A DNA stretch of 21,420 bases, taken from positions 1-21,420 of the forward strand of contig JAZDFH010000008.1 in NCBI GenBank assembly GCA_043808035.1, in the 5' to 3' direction. Positions 8,599 to 16,121 of this stretch are shown here, one piece after another. The notes under the pieces were generated by a model. It did no database searches. It was not told the DNA's origin and saw only the letters and a program-made list of their open reading frames with translations. The first letter of the stretch is position 1. Each line of letters begins with the position of its first letter. Origin of the DNA: JAZDFH01 sp043808035 (GTDB lineage Bacteria > Patescibacteriota > Minisyncoccia > UBA6257 > Colwellbacteraceae). The translations under genes were made by a program, and so were the position numbers.

Positions 8599-9432
8599 TT
8601 ATAAAATCTTTTTAATTTCTCTAAACGCGAGGTCAAAAAATTGACCGGTATCCCATGCGGTATATCCGAGTTGTGTAAGGTCAAAAACTAGAACCTTGGC
8701 TGCGCTTCCCATTGATACCAAGACAAGAATTTCGTTTTTAGACACACCTTTTGTACCAATGAGAGATAGTAATGATTCTTTGATCATATCATATTTCTGC
8801 CATGCGTCACTCGCAGGCGCTTCAAGAAGTTCGGTTGTTCTGCCCAATGCTACGTCTCGGAACCTCTCTATGCCAGAAGTTAAAATAATAATGTGCTTTT
8901 TAAGAAAAAAATATTTGAGTTTTTGAAAATCAAGTCGAGTGTTGTATCGTGGTGTAAAACAGAGAGCGCTGCCATAAATAACATCTTTATGATAATAATC
9001 CTTTAAGAAAATTTTTGAGTTTGTCCAAAATTGATACTGTTCAGGTATCCCCTCCCGTTCAAAGTCTTCTTTTGTTTTCAAAATGAATTCAGGATTGAAG
9101 CATACAAGAATACGCGGATCTCGAGAAGAAATAACTTCTCGCAATCTTTTCGCAAGATCAGGAGAGTATTTCTGACGCCAATTCCCGTAATACAAACCAA
9201 TCCCCTGTAACATATCAAAAAGTTCATCGCCAAAACGAACGATTGATTTGTTATGGGTTATAATGTCATCAATAGTATGTTCATAATCAAAAAATTTGAA
9301 ATCCTTATAATACGGCAATTGTTTATCGGCAATACGATTGTAATGCAGTCTTTTTTTGAGGAATGGCAATAATGCTTTGGGATTGTCTAAAAATTTCTGA
9401 AGTCGATTTTTCCATATGCATATATCGCTCAT
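8599..9432 (-). CDS. GT-D fold glycosyltransferase (DUF1792/PF08759-like) with altered DXE motif
   Basis: A 277-aa protein from the Met at 9430-9432; an upstream ATG at 9463-9465 is possible but less likely. SIVRFGD (63-69) and the C-terminal ILVLVSMGSAAKVLVFDLTQ stretch ending LGYTAWDTG match the GT-D family, whose first members are streptococcal adhesin glycosyltransferases. The family signature is RFGDGE, giving the metal-binding DXE. Here the sequence is RFGDELF, so the residue between Asp and Glu is missing (D69-E70). Either the site is rearranged, with Asp73 as a replacement, or activity is impaired. TACAAT on the minus strand (9442-9447) lies 9 nt before the start. It is divergent from the GT2 gene at 9509. 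Confidence 0.75.
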   Translation of the reverse strand: MSDICIWKNRLQKFLDNPKALLPFLKKRLHYNRIADKQLPYYKDFKFFDYEHTIDDIITHNKSIVRFGDELFDMLQGIGLYYGNWRQKYSPDLAKRLREVISSRDPRILVCFNPEFILKTKEDFEREGIPEQYQFWTNSKIFLKDYYHKDVIYGSALCFTPRYNTRLDFQKLKYFFLKKHIIILTSGIERFRDVALGRTTELLEAPASDAWQKYDMIKESLLSLIGTKGVSKNEILVLVSMGSAAKVLVFDLTQLGYTAWDTGQFFDLAFREIKKIL

Positions 9433-9472
9433 ACAATCTATATTGTACCACGTCTGATGTCTCATTTTTAGC

Positions 9473-9501
9473 TTGATGAGATATGGTTGTGATATTATTA
9501 T
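9473..9501 (+). promoter_or_regulatory. Candidate leaderless promoter for the GT2 gene at 9509
   Basis: TTGATG (9473-9478), a 17-nt spacer, then TATTAT (9496-9501), then 7 nt to the ATG at 9509. The -35 contains the ATG of an upstream alternative start, so this arrangement argues for the start at 9509. Transcription would begin at or beside the start codon. Confidence 0.5.
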
Positions 9502-9508
9502 ACGCAGT

Positions 9509-10357
9509 ATGTCACATAAAAACGTTTCTCAATATAATCCTTTTGTTTCGATCGCCCTTACCACATATAATGGCAAAGAATTCCTAAGAAAACAGCTTGA
9601 TTCACTTCTTTCTCAAACATATCGGAATTTAGAAATCGTTATCAGTGATGATGGAAGTGATAATGAAACTATCGCTATTCTTAACGAATATGTGGCTCGG
9701 GACAAACGAGTTAGATGGTCAAGAAGTCCGTTACCACGAGGGTTTATTAAAAATACTGAAAACGCGATTTCACTATGCAAAGGGGAAATCATATTTTTAT
9801 GTGATCAGGACGATATTTGGTATGAAAACAGGGTTAGTCTTCACGTTGCTGCGTACAAAGATCCTCGTGTCTTCTGGGTTTATAATAAACTCGTATTAGT
9901 TGATGAACATGATAAAAAAATTGGATTCCTTGAAGACACTATCAATGATTATTACAAAAAAGAAAGAATGAAGCTGTTGTATTATACGTGGGGGTCATGC
10001 ATTGGTGGAGCGATGACATCATATCGCGCGTCTATTCTTCATAAGGCGATGCCCATCGGTAGATATTGCCCGGCACACGATTCATGGATACAGCTTGCGA
10101 TATTCCCTTTAAAACCGTTTTTTATAGATGAGGTATTACAAGTATACAGGCAACATAACAGTAATGAAGTTGGTTGGGGGAAAAAGCAAACAATGAAAGA
10201 GCTAAAGAGAAAAAAACAAGAAGCAATTTCCGATAATATGCGATATCTAAAATATCTGCCAGAAAACAAGAATCTTCAATTATGGAAAAGAATATTCTTC
10301 AATATTGTTTATGTGGCAAAACGAATACGTGGGATGTTCACTACTTTACGCACATAA
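9509..10357 (+). CDS. Glycosyltransferase family 2, rhamnosyltransferase-like
   Basis: A 282-aa GT-A enzyme from the ATG at 9509. VSIALTTYNGKEFL (13-26), EIVISDDGS (42-50) and the DXD-type DQDDIW (99-104) are the standard GT2 elements, and HDSW in the acceptor half followed by VYRQH is usual in enzymes annotated as alpha-L-rhamnosyltransferases. The annotation as rhamnosyltransferase is by resemblance only. An ATG at 9473 would add 12 residues but falls inside the promoter -35 and precedes the conserved start. It overlaps the convergent methyltransferase by 17 nt at the 3' end. Confidence 0.82.
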   Translation: MSHKNVSQYNPFVSIALTTYNGKEFLRKQLDSLLSQTYRNLEIVISDDGSDNETIAILNEYVARDKRVRWSRSPLPRGFIKNTENAISLCKGEIIFLCDQDDIWYENRVSLHVAAYKDPRVFWVYNKLVLVDEHDKKIGFLEDTINDYYKKERMKLLYYTWGSCIGGAMTSYRASILHKAMPIGRYCPAHDSWIQLAIFPLKPFFIDEVLQVYRQHNSNEVGWGKKQTMKELKRKKQEAISDNMRYLKYLPENKNLQLWKRIFFNIVYVAKRIRGMFTTLRT

Positions 10358-11411
10358 CAACAGCCACTTCATCATGCCCAGGAGAAAACACATGCAGCCA
10401 TCCGAGAGCGAACCAATAGAACTCCTTTATAAGACGATGGTGTAATCCTCTCTTAGTGGCCGGCAACGCATACACACTTATGGTAGTACTTTTTGTAAGA
10501 GCCGCTGACTGGTTCAATATATAGAACGTTCCTTGTAGAGAGGAAAAACTTTTAACTCTCTCAAAGCCTGACTTTTCTCCAAGTGTGGCCAATGATCGCG
10601 GCGTAAATATATGCAGATGGTGAGGTGTTTCGAGACCTCGCCAGTTCCTGCCATAATATCGATGGCCTCTTGAGCACGCGTTGGGAGTTAAGATAATCAT
10701 CAAACCGTTTTTTTTAAGTATTCTGCGACATTCACGAAATAAATCTGTTGGAGATGGAATATGTTCTATAACATGATTCATCAGTATCGCGTCAAAACTC
10801 TCATCTCTAAACTTTTGTGAGAATAAATCTCCATGGTACACTTCCAGGCCTTTTCTTTTTGCATGCGCAAGAGCAACCTCATCAAAATCAACCCCGACAA
10901 CTCGCCAGCCTTTTTGTTGCATGGTGAACATAGCACTTCCACTACCACAACCGACATCAAGCAGTGTTCCTCCATTATCGGATGGTAAATAAAATATATT
11001 AGCGGCTTGAGTATCTCTCCATGCGGGATGAATATAAGCGAACATCCCCAATAATGTATCTGTAAACGAGGTTAAATCAGATTTATAGCCATACTTGGCA
11101 TGAAGATATGCTTTTCTAATACGTTCAAAAATCGGATGACGCGGATTATATCCATTGTTCCATGATTGTTCTTCTTCATGTGTTGAATAATGAGCGTAAA
11201 GTTGATAGAGAGACTCCTCCGTTGGGGCGGGATCAAGCCAAAGAGTGCCGCAAGTGTGTCCTGAACACCTTTTCATAGTCCACTCCCCCGGAGTGTTAAA
11301 GAAACGGTCAATTAGTTTTCGGTATACTATGATTCCCTCTGAATGACACACGGGACAAAGTGCGCGTAGACAGGTTTTGATACTATTTTCTTGTTTGGCA
11401 TATGTGTTCAT
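10341..11411 (-). CDS. SAM-dependent methyltransferase with N-terminal Zn-ribbon-like motif
   Basis: A 356-aa class I methyltransferase of the Methyltransf_23 type. The N-terminal cysteines C19/C22 and C49/C54 resemble a zinc ribbon; the second pair is spaced CxxxxC rather than CxxC. SAM motif I is LLDVGCGSG (150-158), the acidic end of strand 2 is in VVGVDFDEVAL, and MNHVIEHIPSP with ILKKNGLMIILTPN complete the fold. HHLHIFTPRSL is common in glycan-cluster members of this group. It lies 29 nt downstream of the flippase gene on the same strand and is probably co-transcribed. The substrate is unknown; it is distinct in sequence from the methyltransferase at 3757. Confidence 0.82.
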   Translation of the reverse strand: MNTYAKQENSIKTCLRALCPVCHSEGIIVYRKLIDRFFNTPGEWTMKRCSGHTCGTLWLDPAPTEESLYQLYAHYSTHEEEQSWNNGYNPRHPIFERIRKAYLHAKYGYKSDLTSFTDTLLGMFAYIHPAWRDTQAANIFYLPSDNGGTLLDVGCGSGSAMFTMQQKGWRVVGVDFDEVALAHAKRKGLEVYHGDLFSQKFRDESFDAILMNHVIEHIPSPTDLFRECRRILKKNGLMIILTPNACSRGHRYYGRNWRGLETPHHLHIFTPRSLATLGEKSGFERVKSFSSLQGTFYILNQSAALTKSTTISVYALPATKRGLHHRLIKEFYWFALGWLHVFSPGHDEVAVVMCVK

Positions 11412-11440
11412 ATTTATAAAAGCAAATAATCAGTGTAGTA

Positions 11441-12742
11441 TCATAAAAAAGATCTATATATGGAAACCATTCTGCTTCTTGTCTCTTTGAACAAAAGCAA
11501 GGACAACGGTGTAAGTGAATATGATATAAGTGTCGCATAGGCAGCGCCTGCGATTCCGTACACGGGTATCCATAGGATATTTAGCACTACGCTGCAAGCC
11601 ATGGGCACAAATGCCACAGAGAGAATAATCTTCCTGCTATTCTCCGTAACGAGGTATTGAAATATCAATATTCCTAAAGATGTCCCAATACCTGCCCATA
11701 TATATATTCGAAGAACGATCACCCCACCCATAAAAGCGCTTCCATAAAGGGTATTCATGATGTACGGAGCAAGGAGCGTTACGGGAACAGCTATGACGAC
11801 AGCAAGTATAAGAAGGAACATTGCGAGTCTCCCAAGCCGCTTATTATAAATATCATCGGATGTCTTCTTCGCGTTCACGATAGCGGGGTAAAGCGCCGAC
11901 ACTATTATCCCCGGTATAAACGACCAAGCTTCGGATATTCTGACAGCAGAGTCATACAGTCCGACAGCGGATGCATCCATCATATGTTTAATAAGAACTT
12001 GATCTATACGTGCGTAGATCAAAGAAAAAGCGCTAAACGCAATAAGAGGAGAACTGTCTTTCAGGAGTGACACAGCGTACCATTTATCAAATTTCCATGA
12101 CGTTATAGTATCTGCAGTCCTGGTTTCATAAATAAAAATATAGAATATTGCATATAACAATGATTCCATAAGAAGAATAAAAGCAAGGTAGATAACTCCC
12201 CTGCCGGTAGCAATGGTTATGATCTTGAGTATGTTTAAAATCAACGCGATAGACACCGCGACAATTGACGGATATTTTGATTCAGCTCTTGATTGAAAAT
12301 CAAAAAGGATGATCTGAAAAGCATTTAATATAAATGTCCCCGACAATATAAATATAAGAATTTTTGAAACATCGTCTCCTACAACAAAGATGGAAAATAA
12401 AACAGATGCGCTCGCGGCAAGAACGCCGGCACACAATTTTATATAAAAAGCAGTGCCGAGAAGAGTCTGTCTTTTTTCTCTGTGTTTGATGAGATCTCTA
12501 TAAAGAATTCCATCAATACCAAGAGACGCGATAAAACCAAAAAGTCCCACGAGACTCACCGAATAACTCAATTGTCCAAAATTTGTAGGACCGAGATTCC
12601 GCGCAATGTAGATAGTCGCTATAAAAGAAATCCCCATTGAGAGAATTCTTGCCCCAAACATCCAAGAGGTATTTTTAAAATATTTCTGAAATCCGGAATG
12701 GCTCCATTTCTCTTTAAGATAGGACGTGGAAGGATGCTTCAT
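11441..12742 (-). CDS. Wzx-type oligosaccharide flippase (MOP/PST superfamily)
   Basis: A 433-aa polytopic protein with roughly 12-14 hydrophobic segments spread over the whole length. The N-terminal part, FKNTSWMFGARILSMGISFI followed by ATIYIARNLGPTNFGQLSYS, is the typical start of polysaccharide-synthesis flippases (PF01943). Charged residues inside membrane segments, such as in YARIDQVLIKHMMDASAVGLYDSA, are usual for this family. It would move lipid-linked oligosaccharide from the cytoplasmic to the outer membrane face, between the priming/transferase steps and the Wzy_C-like protein at 282. TTCACA-17 nt-TAAAAT precedes the gene, with the ATG 9 nt after the -10. Confidence 0.88.
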   Translation of the reverse strand: MKHPSTSYLKEKWSHSGFQKYFKNTSWMFGARILSMGISFIATIYIARNLGPTNFGQLSYSVSLVGLFGFIASLGIDGILYRDLIKHREKRQTLLGTAFYIKLCAGVLAASASVLFSIFVVGDDVSKILIFILSGTFILNAFQIILFDFQSRAESKYPSIVAVSIALILNILKIITIATGRGVIYLAFILLMESLLYAIFYIFIYETRTADTITSWKFDKWYAVSLLKDSSPLIAFSAFSLIYARIDQVLIKHMMDASAVGLYDSAVRISEAWSFIPGIIVSALYPAIVNAKKTSDDIYNKRLGRLAMFLLILAVVIAVPVTLLAPYIMNTLYGSAFMGGVIVLRIYIWAGIGTSLGILIFQYLVTENSRKIILSVAFVPMACSVVLNILWIPVYGIAGAAYATLISYSLTPLSLLLFKETRSRMVSIYRSFL

Positions 12743-12751
12743 TATTTGGGC

Positions 12752-12780
12752 ATTTTATCACCTTTGTTACAAACTGTGAA
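12752..12780 (-). promoter_or_regulatory. Promoter of the flippase gene, nearly leaderless
   Basis: Minus strand: TTCACA (12775-12780, 5 of 6 with consensus), 17-nt spacer, TAAAAT (12752-12757, 5 of 6), then 9 nt to the ATG at 12740-12742. The predicted 5' leader is only about 2-3 nt. This is the best sigma-70-like promoter among the glycan genes. Confidence 0.55.
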
Positions 12781-12812
12781 TGCGCCTGAATATTTGCTAC
12801 CATAAAAGCGCC

Positions 12813-13610
12813 ATGGATGTTAGCTTCAACAAGAGTATAAATTTTCTGAAACGCTATCTTTTTCGACATCCAATATACATGTTTACATATATATATGTCT
12901 TTTTTTTGAAAGATTTTAGCTTTAAAATTCATTTTTATACCCCCATTGAACTTGCGGAACTTATACAGGAAGGTAAATCAATTATACGATTAGGAGATGG
13001 TGAAATTAATTTGTTTCATGGTTTTAAAAATCATTATCATTTTTTTTCTCCAAGCCTTAAAGATATGATTAAAAAAATAATTACATCTTACTCGTCAGAA
13101 AGTTTATATATACTTTCTGTCCCTCGTTTTATAAATGTTTCAAATCAAGAACTAAAAATGATTGGCAAGTTAAGTGTGTGGTTGCCTCTTAAAGTTGTCT
13201 TTCTCTTACTTTTTCCTAAAAAAATTTCTTATATGGATTCACATAATTTTTACTATGACGAATATTTTGAAAACTTTTTAACTCCTTTGTTTGTTAATAA
13301 AAAAATTATTTTTGTTACTAATGGGAAAACAATAAAAAAACAAAAACAAAATACCAAACTGCCATGGAAAGACATTGTTTATATAGAAACACCCGAAACA
13401 GATGCGCTTATTTCTTATGACAATATTGTTACTCTTATAAACAAAGAAATTAAAAAACACAATTCTAAAGATGTTGTACTCTTTATTGCAATGGGACCAG
13501 TTGGAAAATATCTGATTTATGAATATGCAGATAGAGGATATCAAGGAATCGATATCGGCAAGATTGCCGAGGTGATGTTTACAGGAGAATCTGTTCAGTA
13601 TTTAATTTAA
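12813..13610 (+). CDS. GT-D fold glycosyltransferase (DUF1792/PF08759-like)
   Basis: A 265-aa protein from the ATG at 12813; the ATG at 12780 would overlap the divergent promoter -35. It has the canonical GT-D signature SIIRLGDGE (56-64), with D62 and E64 as the DXE metal motif, and the C-terminal VLFIAMGPVGKYLIYEY followed by GYQGIDIGKI. GT-D enzymes transfer hexoses in glycan or adhesin glycosylation. It is a paralogue of the gene at 8599 but keeps the intact motif. The gene and its downstream neighbour are more AT-rich than the flippase beside them, with many poly-A/T runs, which suggests separate acquisition. The next gene follows after 15 nt. Confidence 0.82.
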   Translation: MDVSFNKSINFLKRYLFRHPIYMFTYIYVFFLKDFSFKIHFYTPIELAELIQEGKSIIRLGDGEINLFHGFKNHYHFFSPSLKDMIKKIITSYSSESLYILSVPRFINVSNQELKMIGKLSVWLPLKVVFLLLFPKKISYMDSHNFYYDEYFENFLTPLFVNKKIIFVTNGKTIKKQKQNTKLPWKDIVYIETPETDALISYDNIVTLINKEIKKHNSKDVVLFIAMGPVGKYLIYEYADRGYQGIDIGKIAEVMFTGESVQYLI

Positions 13611-13625
13611 ATAAAATAGTATTCT

Positions 13626-14447
13626 ATGCAAAACTATCTTCCATTTAGAGTAAAAGTAAAGTTTTTTTTAAAAAAAGCTTTACCAATGAAAGCGTTCGAT
13701 TTTGTTCATTTTTTATGGATAAAGACTTTTGCGTATTTCATTAAAGGTCAGAGCATTCTTTTAAAATATCAGAACCTTTTTCTTTCTAAATATCCAAAAA
13801 CTGTTCAAGCTGGACCCTTTAAAGGAATGTTGTATGTTGATAAAGCGATAGGAAGTTCTTATTTGCACAAACTTATTGGTTCGTATGAAGCAATACTTCA
13901 TCCGCATATTAATATGTTTAAGAATAAAGATTTCGACACAATACTTGATATTGGGTCAGCGGAAGGGTACTACCTAATTGGTTTTGGTATAATGTTTCCA
14001 AATGCCCATCTTGTCGGTTTTGAGATCGAAGAAGATGGAAGAAATTTGAGCGATAAGATGTATCAAAAAAATAATTTAAAAAATAAAATAACACTACTTG
14101 GTGAAGCAACAAAAGAGAATGTTTCTTCTTTTATAACATCTAAAACATTACTTATATGCGATTGTGAGGGAGGAGAGTTGGACATTTTGGATCCAAAAAC
14201 ATTCCCAACTTTTTTAGACATAGATACAGCTATAGTAGAATTACATGATTTTATTAGGCCAGGTATAAAGAAAGTTTTAATAGAACGTTTTGAAGATACT
14301 CATAGTATTACGATTGTCCCTTTTGCGCTCGCAAACCCGAAAGAGTTTCCCTTCTTTGCTGATATAAAAAATAAAAAAGATCTTTACGAATTAAGACGTG
14401 AACGTGGTTGCCAAGAACAAGAATGGATGATTTTGGAAAAGAAATAA
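13626..14447 (+). CDS. FkbM-like SAM-dependent methyltransferase
   Basis: A 273-aa protein with a basic, hydrophobic N-terminus and a class I methyltransferase core. SAM motif I is ILDIGSAEGYY (106-116), the strand-2 acidic position is in GFEIEEDG, and LLICDCEGGELDIL (175-188) corresponds to the D-x-EG-E motif of FkbM-type enzymes. It probably O-methylates a sugar, by context. TAAAAT (13612-13617) lies 8 nt before the ATG, so an internal leaderless start is possible as well as read-through from the GT-D gene 15 nt upstream. It converges on the GT2 gene with 3 nt between stops. Confidence 0.72.
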   Translation: MQNYLPFRVKVKFFLKKALPMKAFDFVHFLWIKTFAYFIKGQSILLKYQNLFLSKYPKTVQAGPFKGMLYVDKAIGSSYLHKLIGSYEAILHPHINMFKNKDFDTILDIGSAEGYYLIGFGIMFPNAHLVGFEIEEDGRNLSDKMYQKNNLKNKITLLGEATKENVSSFITSKTLLICDCEGGELDILDPKTFPTFLDIDTAIVELHDFIRPGIKKVLIERFEDTHSITIVPFALANPKEFPFFADIKNKKDLYELRRERGCQEQEWMILEKK

Positions 14448-14450
14448 ATT

Positions 14451-15221
14451 CTATTTTTTTATAAAAGATCTGATTAAACGCATCGACATATAGATAACAA
14501 AGCTTGGATTTAAGTGTATCTTTCTCTCTTTGCCTTCTTGATATAACAGTTTAAGAGTTTGCAACTGCTTTTTTATTGTTCTTTGTCTGAAGTTCAAGCC
14601 TCCCGTTTCGTAACCAAGAGTTTTCGTAGCGTTAAAGTTATGATAAAAAAATGGAGAATGAAGTGACAACTCATAAAAGAACAGCCACTCGTCGCCCTGT
14701 TTTATTGTTTTGGGGAAGTAGATGTCTTTAAGCGCATCTTTACGTATACAATGCGTCGCATCGCCTTTGAATCTTTTGGTGATGAGAAAATTCCAAACGT
14801 AATTCAATCGTGTGTCATTTTTCGAAATACTCGTAAGAGACACTCCCCCCTTGGTAGCGCGATTGCACATAAACCATGTATCGTTTTCGTATTTTTTGAT
14901 CAAATCCGAAAATATTTTTAGCGTGTCAGAGGCAAAATAATCATCATCATCGAGAAAAATAACCCAATCGGACTCCATCGATACCAGATCAAGTGCGCGA
15001 TTACGGGAAAAATTTACACCTTTGTTGCGTTCGTTCTTAATGTATCGTATGCGAGAGTCTATGAAAACATCATCGATATCTTTATATGATTCATCGTCAG
15101 GAGAATCATTTATGATGATCATTTCGAAGTCTTGATAATTTTGGCCCATGACCGAAAAAATTGCTCGCCGTAATGCGTTCGCTCTTTTATATGTTGGGGT
15201 AATAATACTAAAATAAGGCAT
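14451..15221 (-). CDS. Glycosyltransferase family 2
   Basis: A 256-aa GT-A enzyme starting MPYFSIITPTYKRANALRRA at 15219-15221. A longer open frame reaches 15365 but overlaps the upstream gene and lacks family similarity, so it was not used. EMIIINDSPDD (33-43) and DWVIFLDDDDYF (85-96) hold the nucleotide and metal sites, and QGDEWLFFYELSL contains the acidic catalytic region. The start is 4 nt after the stop of the DXD-type transferase, so the two form one transcription unit. The sugar is unknown. Confidence 0.85.
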   Translation of the reverse strand: MPYFSIITPTYKRANALRRAIFSVMGQNYQDFEMIIINDSPDDESYKDIDDVFIDSRIRYIKNERNKGVNFSRNRALDLVSMESDWVIFLDDDDYFASDTLKIFSDLIKKYENDTWFMCNRATKGGVSLTSISKNDTRLNYVWNFLITKRFKGDATHCIRKDALKDIYFPKTIKQGDEWLFFYELSLHSPFFYHNFNATKTLGYETGGLNFRQRTIKKQLQTLKLLYQEGKERKIHLNPSFVIYMSMRLIRSFIKK

Positions 15222-15225
15222 AGAA

Positions 15226-15924
15226 TCAAATAAAACCAAAAAGTTTCTTGAGAATTTTCTTAATGCCAAGCATTTCTGCGAGTTTTTTAAAAAATTTATA
15301 TACCTTAATTTTTTTAAAAAATTTATTAATAGGACTCCCCCACGAATAATGCCATAAGTGTACACCTATCACATCGGAACCAAGGTCTTGACCGTGAAAC
15401 ATTCTAATGGTTTCCATAGTAAAAGGATAGAATGTCTTCGGGGGATATACAGTAACATCTGATTTTCCCTTATATGTTTCAAACACTTTTGACAGTACAC
15501 GAGGAATAGTGATTATCTCCTGCGGGTTGTTATCGTAATATTGTTTGCATAAACCAATGAAAGGGTGATGTGGCTCACTACCTAAAATACCGGCGCTCAA
15601 TATCACTGGAGACTCTTCTCCCACCACACACGCATGCGCGACAAGAGATGTAAGAGATTGCAGTAGAAGCATGTCTGCATCAAGATAGAATCCTCCATAC
15701 TCATATAAAATATACAGGCGGGCATAGTCAGTCACGAATGCCCACTTTTTTTCGTTGTACATACGATAGGCAAATGGAAACTGTCCCACGGGAAAATTGC
15801 GTTCGTTCCATTCTTTTATTTCAAAATCCGGACAATATTTTCTCCAACTCTCAATACAATTAATAATTTCGCTGTTTTTGGGATTGTTTCCGAACCAACA
15901 GTAATGTATTGTTTTGGGAATCAT
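15226..15924 (-). CDS. DXD-containing sugar transferase (Gly_transf_sug, GT32/OCH1-like)
   Basis: A 232-aa protein that opens with MIPKTIHYCWFGNNP, the usual start of capsular transferases of this group. WAFVTDYARLYILYEYGGFY (61-80) followed by LDADM gives the DXD metal motif (82-84) of the Gly_transf_sug family (PF04488). HYSWGS near 202-207 is a conserved C-terminal His/Trp element. The last 30 residues are strongly basic and hydrophobic and may bind the membrane. It stops with TGA 4 nt before the GT2 gene. Confidence 0.85.
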   Translation of the reverse strand: MIPKTIHYCWFGNNPKNSEIINCIESWRKYCPDFEIKEWNERNFPVGQFPFAYRMYNEKKWAFVTDYARLYILYEYGGFYLDADMLLLQSLTSLVAHACVVGEESPVILSAGILGSEPHHPFIGLCKQYYDNNPQEIITIPRVLSKVFETYKGKSDVTVYPPKTFYPFTMETIRMFHGQDLGSDVIGVHLWHYSWGSPINKFFKKIKVYKFFKKLAEMLGIKKILKKLFGFI

Positions 15925-16121
15925 GGTGATGCTAAGTTATTGGCATTTTCATGTATCTTTTATCCATTATACATTCTTTCCGAATTTTTAGTAAAAATCA
16001 TGTATCCGCAAAATCACCTGCCTTATTTATAATGATTGTCTTGGAAAGACTTTATAATCCCTTGATGGTTTGGCAAACACCCTCGCCTTCAGATGAAGAC
16101 TTCAGCATGATAGTAACCACC
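15925..16121. other. Intergenic stretch with a possibly decayed minus-strand reading frame
   Basis: No intact gene was found. On the minus strand a frame beginning 14 nt after the phosphoglycosyl transferase stop reads MLKSSSEGEGVCQTIKGL then TAA (16052-16108). It continues in frame as about 18 sense codons to a TGA and a further 22 or so codons to a TAG near 15936. This pattern of few stops and protein-like composition resembles a decayed gene end, but no family was recognised. A plus-strand frame (15951-16184) also exists and is judged a shadow. Confidence 0.25.

Noticed and set aside
9473..9508. Upstream start for the GT2 gene at 9473
   Set aside because: It overlaps the -35 of a well-spaced promoter, and the conserved GT2 start follows the ATG at 9509.
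15222..15365. N-terminal extension of the GT2 gene to 15365
   Set aside because: It overlaps the end of the DXD-type transferase in another frame and has no GT2 similarity; the start 4 nt after that gene's stop fits.
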